A stretch of DNA of 11,703 bases from Candidatus Levyibacteriota bacterium. Its GTDB lineage: Bacteria; Patescibacteriota; Microgenomatia; Levybacterales; UBA12049. The translations under genes and the position numbers were made by a program. Of the stretch, positions 1 through 6,208 are shown one piece after another (position 1 is the first letter of the stretch; the number at the start of each line of letters is the position of its first letter). The notes beneath the pieces were generated by a model. It was not told the origin of the DNA. It worked only from the letters and a program-made list of their open reading frames with translations, and made no database searches. The DNA is taken from contig JAHFKE010000032.1 of assembly GCA_023245515.1 (NCBI GenBank), positions 1-11,703 of the forward strand, read 5' to 3'.

Positions 1-19
1 ATCTAATTTAATTGAAAAA

Positions 20-496
20 ATGCGGAGAAGCTACTTTTTTATAATTTTTATTCTTTTCATTGCAATGATAGGCATTTTGCTAGGAAAATTTGACTCTAGG
101 GCTCCAAATAAAAAAATTATATTACAATCTATAACACCTCAAGTTACAGTTTTGCCTTCAGCTATTTCTCCTACCTTAGGTTCTGACTTGAGTTATATTG
201 AAGTTGTGGCTGATCCTAGCATATCGTTTAGGCTTTTGAGCAAGGACGGGAGTGTATTAGCTGAGTCTTTTGCTCAGCAGTCAGTTGGCAATTCTCTCCT
301 GTTCTCAAAACCTGCTACCGGGGATTACCAGTTGGTCGTTGTTAATAATTCTGGTAAATCTGCGAAATTAGATTTCTATTTCTATGACCGTTTGGCAAAT
401 GCGGCTATAGAAAATAGAGTGATACAAAAAAATACTTCAATGGATATTTATTTTGATAAAATTAATAGCAGGAATTCTCGCATTAAAGATAACTAA
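20..496 (+). CDS. Small membrane-anchored or exported protein of unknown function
   Basis: I do not recognise a family for this 158-residue protein. Residues about 5-22 form one hydrophobic segment after a short Arg-rich start (MRRS), which reads as a signal anchor or uncleaved signal peptide with the rest outside the membrane. Residues about 40-120 alternate hydrophobic and polar positions and include a GDYQLVVVNNSG stretch, like the last strands of a small beta-sandwich such as the PPC-type domains of secreted proteins; this is a resemblance, not an assignment. The tail is polar and charged. ATG at 20 is chosen because it places the positive residues directly before the membrane segment; no Shine-Dalgarno site precedes it. 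It ends 32 nt before a glycosyltransferase-like gene on the same strand, so a shared envelope role is plausible but unproven. Real gene: likely; function: unknown. Confidence 0.7.
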   Translation: MRRSYFFIIFILFIAMIGILLGKFDSRAPNKKIILQSITPQVTVLPSAISPTLGSDLSYIEVVADPSISFRLLSKDGSVLAESFAQQSVGNSLLFSKPATGDYQLVVVNNSGKSAKLDFYFYDRLANAAIENRVIQKNTSMDIYFDKINSRNSRIKDN

Positions 497-516
497 CTTC
501 TCTTCTGCTGTTGTTG

Positions 517-522
517 TAAAAT
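517..522 (+). promoter_or_regulatory. Possible -10 element for a leaderless transcript
   Basis: TAAAAT lies exactly six bases before the ATG at 529, so a transcript starting at the usual distance from a -10 box would begin at the start codon. No good -35 is visible (TAACTT at 494-499 with a 17-nt spacer is poor), and no Shine-Dalgarno site precedes the gene. The region is AT-rich, so chance is a real alternative. Confidence 0.25.
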
Positions 523-528
523 AGATTC

Positions 529-2199
529 ATGTTTATCTTTGCTCTTTTGATTGGAATTTATTCCTATATTATTTTTGCTCTTGGGCTCGTAGGGTGGTTA
601 TATAAGTCCGTTGTCATTTGGTTAACGCTAGGATTTTGGTTCGTAGCGTATCATAGGTCATCTTTTAATTACTTACGGAGCTTACGCATTAAACTTCACT
701 CGGTCACTGCTTTAAGGGAAAAATCCTTACTAAGTTTCTTTGTCATTCTACTGGCATTGCAGGCGCTTGTTAACCTCATTGGTGCATTGGGTCCTGAACT
801 GTCTTTTGATGCGTTGTGGTACCATCTGACGCTTCCTAAACTATATCTCATAAGTCATTCCATAAGCTTTTTCGATGGGGGACTTCTTTATTATTCTGCG
901 ATGCCCAAATTGGCAGAGCTTTTATATGTAGCGGGACTCTCTTTTGGAACTGAAAATATTGCAAAGCTCATTCATTATTCTTTCGGTCTTCTGACATGTC
1001 TGGCAATCTATAAATTGTCACGCAAGTTCTTTTCTTCTCTTATTTCTCTGATTGCCGTAGTGATCTTTTATTCTAATCTAGTGGTAGGCTGGGAGTCGAC
1101 GGCAGCATATATCGATCTGGTAAGAGCCTTCTTTGAGGTAATGGCTTTGTGGGGATTTGTGAACTGGCTCGACGGAAAGAAAAAGAAATGGCTGGTCATC
1201 AGTGCGTTGATGGTCGGGTTGGCGATAACGACGAAGTTGTTGGCAGTGGGGAGTTTGGTAATATTCACTCTTTTGCTCGTGGCAGGTAGCAAATGGCGGG
1301 TAGGAAAGACTACGCGCTACGCGCTACGTGCTATATGCAATGTTATTATTTATTGGCTTATTGCCTTGGCTGTACCGTTGCCGTGGTTCGTCTTCTCGTA
1401 TTTTCATACAGGGAATCCTGTTTATCCTTTTTTTACAGATATTTATAAGGTGATTCCTGAACCTCTGAGTGTCCTAGGATTTTTCAGAGATGTGTGGCTT
1501 CTTCTTACTCAGGCTTCGGATCCGATATCGTTGGTATACATCATTATGTTGCCAATAATCATTTTATTTTTTATACGTCATTCTGGCTTGTCCAGAATCT
1601 CTAAGATAAAAACGTTGCGCTTTAGAGAGATTCTGGACGCGGCCAGAATGACGACTGGGATTGGGGTGATTGGATTGTATTCGATGCTGGCTCTTGTTGT
1701 CTGGTATTTTACGCCGAGGACGGGTGGGGGGAGGTTCATTTTGCCTTATTTGCCAGCTTTTTCGATTCTTTGCGCGGCTTTGATTGATCAAGTTTGGAGG
1801 GATGTCTATCTCAGAAGGTTCTTAATTACTGTGGTTATTTTTGCTTCTCTTTTTTCTATCATTTATCGTTTTGGGGCGAATAGTAAGTATCTTCCTGTGA
1901 TTTTAGCTCAGGAGACAAAGGGAGAGTTCTTAGCAAAGCATCTGAATTTTGCCTTTGGGGATTTTTACGATACGGATAATTATTTTGCAGAGCATATCAA
2001 GCAGGACGAGAAGGTGCTGCTCTATGGTTTCCATAATCTCTATTATGTCGATTTCCCATTTGTTGATTCATCATGGGTCAGAGAAGGAGATGCTTTTCAG
2101 TATATTGCGGTGCAGCAGGGGGATTTGCCTAAGGAGTTTAAAAATTGGAAGCTGGTGTATGAGAATCGGAAAACAATGGTAAAATTGTACAGGAGATAG
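529..2199 (+). CDS. Polytopic GT-C-superfamily glycosyltransferase-like membrane protein
   Basis: A 556-residue protein with many hydrophobic segments from residue 1 to about 450 and a soluble C-terminal tail of about 100 residues. The first large external loop carries PELSFDALWYHLTLPKLY (residues 89-106), with acidic residues E90 and D94; an acidic motif in this loop followed by an H-x-x-P pattern is typical of ArnT/PMT (GT39-like) enzymes, which move a sugar from a lipid-phosphate donor to a lipid or protein acceptor outside the membrane. Donor and acceptor cannot be told from sequence. The stop is one base before the O-antigen-ligase-like gene, so the two are probably translated together and work in one envelope-glycan pathway. 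Two repeat-derived stretches lie in loops: heptamers at residues 261-270 and a palindromic element at residues 350-375, both in frame. Start: ATG 529, no clear ribosome site. Membrane GT-C class fairly sure, exact role unknown. Confidence 0.75.
   Translation: MFIFALLIGIYSYIIFALGLVGWLYKSVVIWLTLGFWFVAYHRSSFNYLRSLRIKLHSVTALREKSLLSFFVILLALQALVNLIGALGPELSFDALWYHLTLPKLYLISHSISFFDGGLLYYSAMPKLAELLYVAGLSFGTENIAKLIHYSFGLLTCLAIYKLSRKFFSSLISLIAVVIFYSNLVVGWESTAAYIDLVRAFFEVMALWGFVNWLDGKKKKWLVISALMVGLAITTKLLAVGSLVIFTLLLVAGSKWRVGKTTRYALRAICNVIIYWLIALAVPLPWFVFSYFHTGNPVYPFFTDIYKVIPEPLSVLGFFRDVWLLLTQASDPISLVYIIMLPIIILFFIRHSGLSRISKIKTLRFREILDAARMTTGIGVIGLYSMLALVVWYFTPRTGGGRFILPYLPAFSILCAALIDQVWRDVYLRRFLITVVIFASLFSIIYRFGANSKYLPVILAQETKGEFLAKHLNFAFGDFYDTDNYFAEHIKQDEKVLLYGFHNLYYVDFPFVDSSWVREGDAFQYIAVQQGDLPKEFKNWKLVYENRKTMVKLYRR
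1311..1338 (+). repeat. Four tandem heptamers (TACGCGC-type) inside a coding sequence
   Basis: Units are TACGCGC, TACGCGC, TACGTGC and TATATGC, contiguous. They encode part of a basic loop (around TTRYALRAICN) between hydrophobic segments of the glycosyltransferase-like protein. The GC-rich unit differs from the AT-rich units elsewhere in the window, but copy number and period are the same. Confidence 0.75.
1576..1653 (+). repeat. 78-bp imperfect palindromic element inserted in frame in a coding sequence
   Basis: Outer arms CGTCATTCTGGC (1576-1587) and GCCAGAATGACG (1642-1653) are perfect 12-nt inverse complements. Inner arms GTCCAGAATCTCT (1590-1602) and AGAGATTCTGGAC (1626-1638) are perfect over 13 nt. 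A small 2x3 internal loop separates them and the apical loop spans 1603-1625. The arms themselves contain related TTCTGG/CCAGAAT motifs. The element is exactly 26 codons (residues 350-375) and has no stop in the coding frame; it sits between two hydrophobic segments. This is the design of a dispersed palindromic repeat, comparable to the Rickettsia palindromic elements found inside genes, but whether it has relatives elsewhere in this genome cannot be seen here. Confidence 0.85.
2191..2195 (+). promoter_or_regulatory. Shine-Dalgarno site of the O-antigen-ligase-like gene
   Basis: AGGAG lies five bases before ATG 2201, inside the last codons of the preceding gene. It is one of only two clear ribosome sites in the window, and it fixes the start at 2201. 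Confidence 0.75.
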
Positions 2200-2200
2200 T

Positions 2201-3403
2201 ATGAAATTGCTGAAGATACTGATGATTTTAGTTTTGATTTTGTTTCCTTTTGGGGAGTTGTTGCGGTGGGATTTGGGGGGGAATGTGGTCCTGAAGCCTC
2301 TTGATGTTGCTGTCGGGTTGGTGGCAGTGATATTTTTTATAAAAAATTCTCCATTCTCCATTTTCCATTTTCCATTCGTTAAGCCTGTTTTGTGTTTTGC
2401 GCTGGTGGGGTTGGTTTCGCTTCTTCTTAATCTGACTTGGTTAAAGTTACATGATTTTTGGGCTTCCTCTCTGTATTTAGTGCGCTGGGTGGCATATGCG
2501 ATGCTTTTTCCTGTCATTCTTAGCTTTGATGAAAAATTCAAAAAGAAGTTACTAGCTCTTTTATTTATTGACGGACTCATCATTTTGTCAGCCGGCTATT
2601 TACAGTTCGTCTTTTTTAATAGTCTTAAAAGTCTCTATTATTTAGGATGGGACGATCATATGTATCGGATGTTCACTGTTTTTCTTGACCCCAACTTTGC
2701 AGGGGCTCTCTTAGTGTTGTTCGCCCTTTTTCTTGCAGGAGTCATAACGCATCATCTGCAAAAAAAAGAATCAAAGATGAGTGCATATATAGGAGTTCTC
2801 CTCGTTATTGTTATAGTTGCAGTATTCCTAACGTTCTCAAGGTCGGCGCTTTTGATGTTGGTTGCGGGGTCAGTAACTTTTCTTTTCCTAACAAAAAGAA
2901 AGCGATTGATCTTCGGTGTTTTGGGAGTCGTATCATTATTTATCATTGTTGCATCTCTCAGCTCTAATATTGAAAGCATGAACCCTTTCAGGATTAATTC
3001 AAGTAAGGCGAGGCTTGGTAATTACTCGACAGCATTACGACTCATACATGACCGTCCATTACTTGGTGTGGGATTTGATAGCTATCGTTATGCGAAAGAT
3101 GCTTATGGAATACGACAGGGATGGGCAAAGAGTTCTTCCCATGCTGATGCAGGGGTGGATAATAGCTTTCTTTTCGTTCTGGTAACAACAGGAGTAGTTG
3201 GGTTGTCAGTGTATTTGTGGTTGTGGTTTGCGATTCTCAAGAGAGCTTTCTATCTTTATAAGAAGAATGCAAATGTCATCGCCATTGTGGTGGTTTCTTC
3301 GACGGCAGGACTCTTTGTTGATGCGATGTTCATCAATAGCTTGTTCTTTCCAGCAATAATGCTTTGGATGTGGGTGATAATCGGGCTTATGGAGAATAAG
3401 TAA
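2201..3403 (+). CDS. O-antigen ligase/polymerase family membrane protein (WaaL/Wzy-like)
   Basis: A 400-residue polytopic membrane protein with about ten or more hydrophobic segments. Family signs: an FSRSALLML segment (near residues 211-219), and the large external loop with RLGNYSTALRLIHDRPLLGV (near 270-290), followed by GFDSYR and later SSSHADAGVDNSFL before the final membrane segments. The R...A...i..P..GvG pattern and the His/Asn-rich stretch are characteristic of the O-antigen ligase family (PF04932), which joins lipid-linked glycans to an acceptor or polymerises them at the outer face of the membrane. Which of these it does is not decided by sequence. It follows the glycosyltransferase-like gene by one base, with a good ribosome site. 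Residues 49-60 (NSPFSIFHFPFV) are encoded by a tandem heptamer array in a short loop. The 3' end overlaps the convergent Ig-like gene by 17 nt. Confidence 0.85.
   Translation: MKLLKILMILVLILFPFGELLRWDLGGNVVLKPLDVAVGLVAVIFFIKNSPFSIFHFPFVKPVLCFALVGLVSLLLNLTWLKLHDFWASSLYLVRWVAYAMLFPVILSFDEKFKKKLLALLFIDGLIILSAGYLQFVFFNSLKSLYYLGWDDHMYRMFTVFLDPNFAGALLVLFALFLAGVITHHLQKKESKMSAYIGVLLVIVIVAVFLTFSRSALLMLVAGSVTFLFLTKRKRLIFGVLGVVSLFIIVASLSSNIESMNPFRINSSKARLGNYSTALRLIHDRPLLGVGFDSYRYAKDAYGIRQGWAKSSSHADAGVDNSFLFVLVTTGVVGLSVYLWLWFAILKRAFYLYKKNANVIAIVVVSSTAGLFVDAMFINSLFFPAIMLWMWVIIGLMENK
2346..2373 (+). repeat. Four tandem heptamers (ATTYTCC) inside a coding sequence
   Basis: Units are ATTCTCC, ATTCTCC, ATTTTCC and ATTTTCC, followed by a decayed ATTCGTT. 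They encode residues about 49-60 in a loop between the second and third hydrophobic segments of the ligase-like protein, all three reading-frame phases of the unit being used in turn. On the other strand the unit reads GGAGAAT/GGAAAAT, similar to the purine-rich units between the atp genes. Confidence 0.85.
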
Positions 3404-4100
3404 TCTTAACTTCTTTTGTAATTTTATTTCCTGCTTCATCTGTTGCTTCTATTTTAATTTTATTTTCTCCGTTTTGCAGGGGTAGGGTATAAGAGAATTT
3501 TCCTTCATCGTCGAGTATTGCCCAAAAACCATTCACCGTTACTTTATTTGTAGGATCTGTTTTGCCGGATACTTTAATTGGGCTTTGATTTTTTGAGAGC
3601 GATTGTCCGTCAGCAGGAGACTCAATATCCAGAGAGGGAGGCTTGTCTGCATAGTATACTTTGATTAGCTCCGAGTAGTTACTTTTCGAGCCATTCTCTT
3701 CTTCGGCTTTTACTTTGATGTCATTTTCTCCCGATTTAAGTTCCACATTCTCGAAAGAGAAACTCTTGTCTCTCTTCACCTCCGTTTCATCAGTCAGGTA
3801 CCCGTTAACGTACAAGCTGATTTTTTGTTTGGGCAGAGAATAGCCTGATATAGTAGTTTTTGCACTATTTGTGGCGCTTTCTACTGGATTAAGTGTCGGA
3901 GGGGCTACATACTCAATGCTTTGATCTGTTGATACGTCTTTATTATTCTTAAACCTTTCTAGAGTCAGGCTGAGTCCGATCAGAATCTGTGTGCCGAATT
4001 GTACTGCTATAACTATTACTATGATAATTCCAGCTATTGCGAGGAGAATATTTCTGAGCGCTGCTTGTTTTAAGTGTTTTTTAAGACGTGAATTGGACAT
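3387..4100 (-). CDS. Membrane-anchored protein with two Ig-like beta-sandwich domains
   Basis: 237 residues. A basic N-terminus (SRLKKHLKQAALRN) precedes one membrane helix (about 17-36), then a linker to residue 65 and two similar domains (about 65-150 and 153-235). Each domain ends with a GEN(D/K)IK(V/I) turn and strand, and domain 2 opens with SPADGQSLSK and SGKTDPTNKVTVNG, the pattern of bacterial Ig-like/Glucodextranase-B-type domains on cell surfaces. A structural or adhesive role outside the membrane is likely; no catalytic motif is seen. I chose ATG 4100 because a longer reading would run through the tRNA, and no ATG, GTG or TTG lies in frame before the end of the helix. The A of this ATG is the last base of the tRNA CCA, so there is no room for a ribosome site except inside the tRNA. 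Its last codons overlap the convergent gene. Confidence 0.8.
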   Translation of the reverse strand: MSNSRLKKHLKQAALRNILLAIAGIIIVIVIAVQFGTQILIGLSLTLERFKNNKDVSTDQSIEYVAPPTLNPVESATNSAKTTISGYSLPKQKISLYVNGYLTDETEVKRDKSFSFENVELKSGENDIKVKAEEENGSKSNYSELIKVYYADKPPSLDIESPADGQSLSKNQSPIKVSGKTDPTNKVTVNGFWAILDDEGKFSYTLPLQNGENKIKIEATDEAGNKITKEVKITYSP

Positions 4101-4175
4101 GGAGCCAACAGTCGGATTCGGACCGACGACCTGCGGTTTACGATACCGCTGCTCTACCAGCTGAGCTATGTTGGC
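4100..4175 (-). tRNA. trnT: tRNA-Thr (anticodon CGU), CCA encoded
   Basis: A complete cloverleaf can be read: acceptor GCCAACA paired with TGTTGGC, U8 A9, D stem GCTC/GAGC with loop AGCTGGTA, anticodon stem GCGGT/ACCGC with loop ATCGTAA (anticodon CGT, codon ACG), five-base variable region AGGTC, T stem GTCGG/CCGAC, discriminator T and encoded CCA, 76 nt in all. The T loop reads TCCGAAT, so position 55 is C instead of the nearly universal U. It lies 52 nt after atpC on the same strand with its own promoter, and its final A is the first base of the next gene's start codon. Confidence 0.95.
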
Positions 4176-4185
4176 TGATACATGT

Positions 4186-4214
4186 ATTTTATGAGATTTT
4201 ACCTTGGATAGCAA
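4186..4214 (-). promoter_or_regulatory. Sigma70-type promoter for tRNA-Thr
   Basis: On the minus strand, TTGCTA (4214-4209) and TAAAAT (4191-4186) are separated by exactly 17 nt, matching the -35 and -10 consensus at four and five of six positions. Transcription would begin near 4178-4180, only a few bases before the tRNA 5' end at 4175. This would make the tRNA and the following Ig-like gene a unit separate from the atp operon. Confidence 0.6.
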
Positions 4215-4227
4215 CTAAGGATAGACT

Positions 4228-4653
4228 CTAATTTAAGGGTCTGTTATGGTGGCGTCTTCGGGAGGCGACATGAAGTTCGAGGATGGCACGTCTTAGCTCT
4301 CCTTGTGCGCTGGCGAAGTCCAGCTCTGTGAGTCCTTCCTTCTTCTTCTTGAGCAGCTCTTCTGCCCTCTTCTGTGCTTCGAGTGCCTTCTCTACATCTA
4401 TTTCTTCTGCGTGCACGGCATAGTCTGCAAGTATGGTTGCTTTATTCTTGCTTACTTCCAGAAACCCTCCCGTTATCGCCAGGTATTGCTCTTTACCGTC
4501 TACTTTTAGCGTTACCTCTCCAGGCATAACTTTGGTAAAAAGATTCACATGATGGGGGAGTACGGCAATTTCTCCATCAGCTGTATTGACGACAATTTCA
4601 TCAATTTCGCCTTTATAGATAATTTTTTCGGGGGTGATGATTTCTAGATACAT
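4228..4653 (-). CDS. atpC: F1Fo ATP synthase epsilon subunit
   Basis: 141 residues, a normal length. The N-terminal beta-sandwich (about 1-85) opens with LEIITPEKIIYKGEIDEI and includes GEIAVLPHHVNLFTKVMPG and the ITGGFLEV strand; this domain sits on gamma and the c-ring in the central stalk. The C-terminal part (about 88-135) is a charged helical hairpin that in many bacteria can extend and inhibit ATP hydrolysis. The protein ends with a basic/His-rich tail (RRRHHNRPLN). It is the last gene of the operon; the 109-nt spacer to atpD carries two opposed heptamer arrays. No Shine-Dalgarno site precedes the ATG. A weak hairpin lies across its stop codon but lacks a T-run, so I call no terminator. 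Confidence 0.95.
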   Translation of the reverse strand: MYLEIITPEKIIYKGEIDEIVVNTADGEIAVLPHHVNLFTKVMPGEVTLKVDGKEQYLAITGGFLEVSKNKATILADYAVHAEEIDVEKALEAQKRAEELLKKKKEGLTELDFASAQGELRRAILELHVASRRRHHNRPLN

Positions 4654-4662
4654 AGGGTTTAA

Positions 4663-4690
4663 TTTCTAATATCTAATTACTAATTCCTAA
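4663..4690. repeat. Four tandem heptamers (TNNCTAA), left arm in the atpC-atpD spacer
   Basis: Contiguous units TTTCTAA, TATCTAA, TTACTAA and TTCCTAA. They are the inverse complement of the unit at 4734-4761. A partial unit (GGTTTAA, 4656-4662) precedes them. The arms can pair over 28 positions with about 22 Watson-Crick pairs around a 43-nt loop. Confidence 0.85.
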
Positions 4691-4733
4691 TGAGACTAAA
4701 TTATTAAACAATTATCTTTACTATTGGAGCTTT

Positions 4734-4761
4734 TTAGAAATTAGATATTAGGACTTAGAAA
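4734..4761. repeat. Four tandem heptamers (TTAGNNN), right arm in the atpC-atpD spacer
   Basis: Contiguous units TTAGAAA, TTAGATA, TTAGGAC and TTAGAAA, ending just before the atpD stop codon at 4763-4765. Includes a 13-nt exact inverted match (AATTAGATATTAG, 4739-4751) to 4666-4678 in the left arm. Confidence 0.85.
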
Positions 4762-4762
4762 T

Positions 4763-6172
4763 TTATTTACTTTTCTTTCCTTTTGCAATTGCTTCTTCTA
4801 TTGATCCGACCATATAAAAGGCCTGTTCGGGGAGGGCATCGTGTTTACCTTCGAGAATCTCTTTGAAGCCCTTGATGGTGTCTTCCGTCTTTACGTATTT
4901 ACCTGGTGACCCCGTGAAGACTTCGGCGACGAAGAAGGGCTGACTGAGGAATCTCTGGATCTTTCGGGCGCGTGCAACAGTGCGTTTATCTTCGTCAGAC
5001 AGCTCGTCAATACCTAGAATAGCAATAATATCCTGAAGATCTTTATATCTCTGGAGAACTTTCTGGATACCACGTGCTACTTCATAATGCTCTTCGCCTA
5101 CGATATTAGGATCCAGGATTCTGGACGTTGATGTGAGAGGGTCAACAGCAGGATAGATACCTTGCTCTGCGATAGATCTCTCAAGAGTAATAGCCCCATC
5201 CATGTGTGCAAATGTCGTTGCAGGTGCCGGATCGGTGTAATCATCAGCGGGCACATAAACTGCCTGGAGAGAAGTGATAGAACCCTTCTTTGTACTGGTA
5301 ATACGCTCCTGGAGCGCGCCGATTTCGGTAGCAAGAGTTGGCTGATATCCTACGGCTGATGGCATACGTCCGAGAAGCGCTGATACTTCGGATCCGGCCT
5401 GTGCAAAACGGAAGATGTTATCAATAAAGAGCAGAACGTCTTCTTTCTTCTCATCGCGGAAATACTCTGCCATAGTGAGTGCGGTCAAGGCGACACGAAG
5501 TCTATTTGCTGGAGGCTCGTTCATCTGACCGTATACCATGACTGTCTTGTCCAAAACGCCTGAGCCTTTCATTTCAAGCCAGAGGTCTGTTCCCTCACGG
5601 GTACGCTCACCAACACCAGCAAAAACGGAGTGCCCCTTGTGCTCAATTCCTATATTGCGGATGAGCTCCTGAATGATAACTGTCTTTCCGACTCCTGCTC
5701 CTCCGAAGACACCGATCTTACCTCCCTTGGTAAACGGAGCAATAAGGTCGATAACTTTAATACCTGTCTCAAGAATCTGTGGGCGAGTCTCTTGTTCAAC
5801 GAGTGGAGGAGGTGGATTGTGAATTCCGTGAAAGCTAACTCCCTTAGCATCAAACTTTGCACCATCAATCGTCTGTCCTAGGACGTTAAAGATTCTTCCC
5901 AGGGTTTTTTCACCCACAGGAACCTGGATCGCTGCGAATGTACGTGTTACTATAGTTCCACGGGCCAAACCTTCGGTCGAGCCGAAAGCAAGAGCTTTTA
6001 CTTCGTGATTACCGATCGCGAACTGAACCTCAAGCACCAGTTCTTCTTTGCTTGGCAAGGTTAGGGTGAGCGCTTCATAAATAGCAGGCACTTCTCCTTC
6101 GAAATAAACATCGACAACAGGCCCTTGGACCCGAATAACAATACCGTTTGTGTTTGTTTTTTTATCTGCCAT
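4763..6172 (-). CDS. atpD: F1Fo ATP synthase beta subunit (catalytic)
   Basis: 469 residues, full length. Beta-barrel domain first (NGIVIRVQGPVVDVYF), then the nucleotide domain with P-loop GGAGVGKT (157-164), GERTREG with catalytic Glu189 and Arg190, QMNEPP (216-221), Walker B LLFIDNIFRF (248-256), and the C-terminal helical domain with IDELSDEDK, a mild variant of the DELSEED lever that contacts gamma. All residues expected for catalysis of ADP + Pi to ATP are present, so it should be active. It lies 36 nt after atpG; that spacer is a heptamer array whose copies run up to the start codon without a good ribosome site. Start ATG 6172 gives MADKKTNTNGIVIRVQGP, a usual N-terminus. Confidence 0.98.
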   Translation of the reverse strand: MADKKTNTNGIVIRVQGPVVDVYFEGEVPAIYEALTLTLPSKEELVLEVQFAIGNHEVKALAFGSTEGLARGTIVTRTFAAIQVPVGEKTLGRIFNVLGQTIDGAKFDAKGVSFHGIHNPPPPLVEQETRPQILETGIKVIDLIAPFTKGGKIGVFGGAGVGKTVIIQELIRNIGIEHKGHSVFAGVGERTREGTDLWLEMKGSGVLDKTVMVYGQMNEPPANRLRVALTALTMAEYFRDEKKEDVLLFIDNIFRFAQAGSEVSALLGRMPSAVGYQPTLATEIGALQERITSTKKGSITSLQAVYVPADDYTDPAPATTFAHMDGAITLERSIAEQGIYPAVDPLTSTSRILDPNIVGEEHYEVARGIQKVLQRYKDLQDIIAILGIDELSDEDKRTVARARKIQRFLSQPFFVAEVFTGSPGKYVKTEDTIKGFKEILEGKHDALPEQAFYMVGSIEEAIAKGKKSK

Positions 6173-6174
6173 AA

Positions 6175-6202
6175 TTTCTCATCTCTCAACTTTCATTTCT
6201 CA
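6175..6202. repeat. Four tandem heptamers (TTTCTCA-type) in the atpD-atpG spacer
   Basis: Units TTTCTCA, TCTCTCA, ACTTTCA and TTTCTCA fill most of the 36-nt spacer. In the transcript the unit reads TGAGAAA/TGAGAGA. No opposed arm is seen here, unlike the other spacers. Confidence 0.8.
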
Positions 6203-6208
6203 ACTCTA

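Noticed and set aside
2071..2583. A 170-codon open frame on the - strand
   Set aside because: It crosses the ends of two well-supported + strand membrane-protein genes and includes the antisense of the heptamer array; no domain is recognised.
4101..4214. A longer version of the Ig-like protein starting at 4214
   Set aside because: It would translate straight through the complete tRNA-Thr gene and its promoter; the first 38 residues are tRNA sequence read as codons.
4222..4241. Hairpin around the atpC stop codon as a rho-independent terminator
   Set aside because: AGACCCT/AGAGTCT has a mismatch in a short stem and no T-run follows in the transcript.
4663..4761. The repeats as a CRISPR array
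   Set aside because: Units are 7 bp, contiguous and degenerate, without spacers; no cas gene is in the window.
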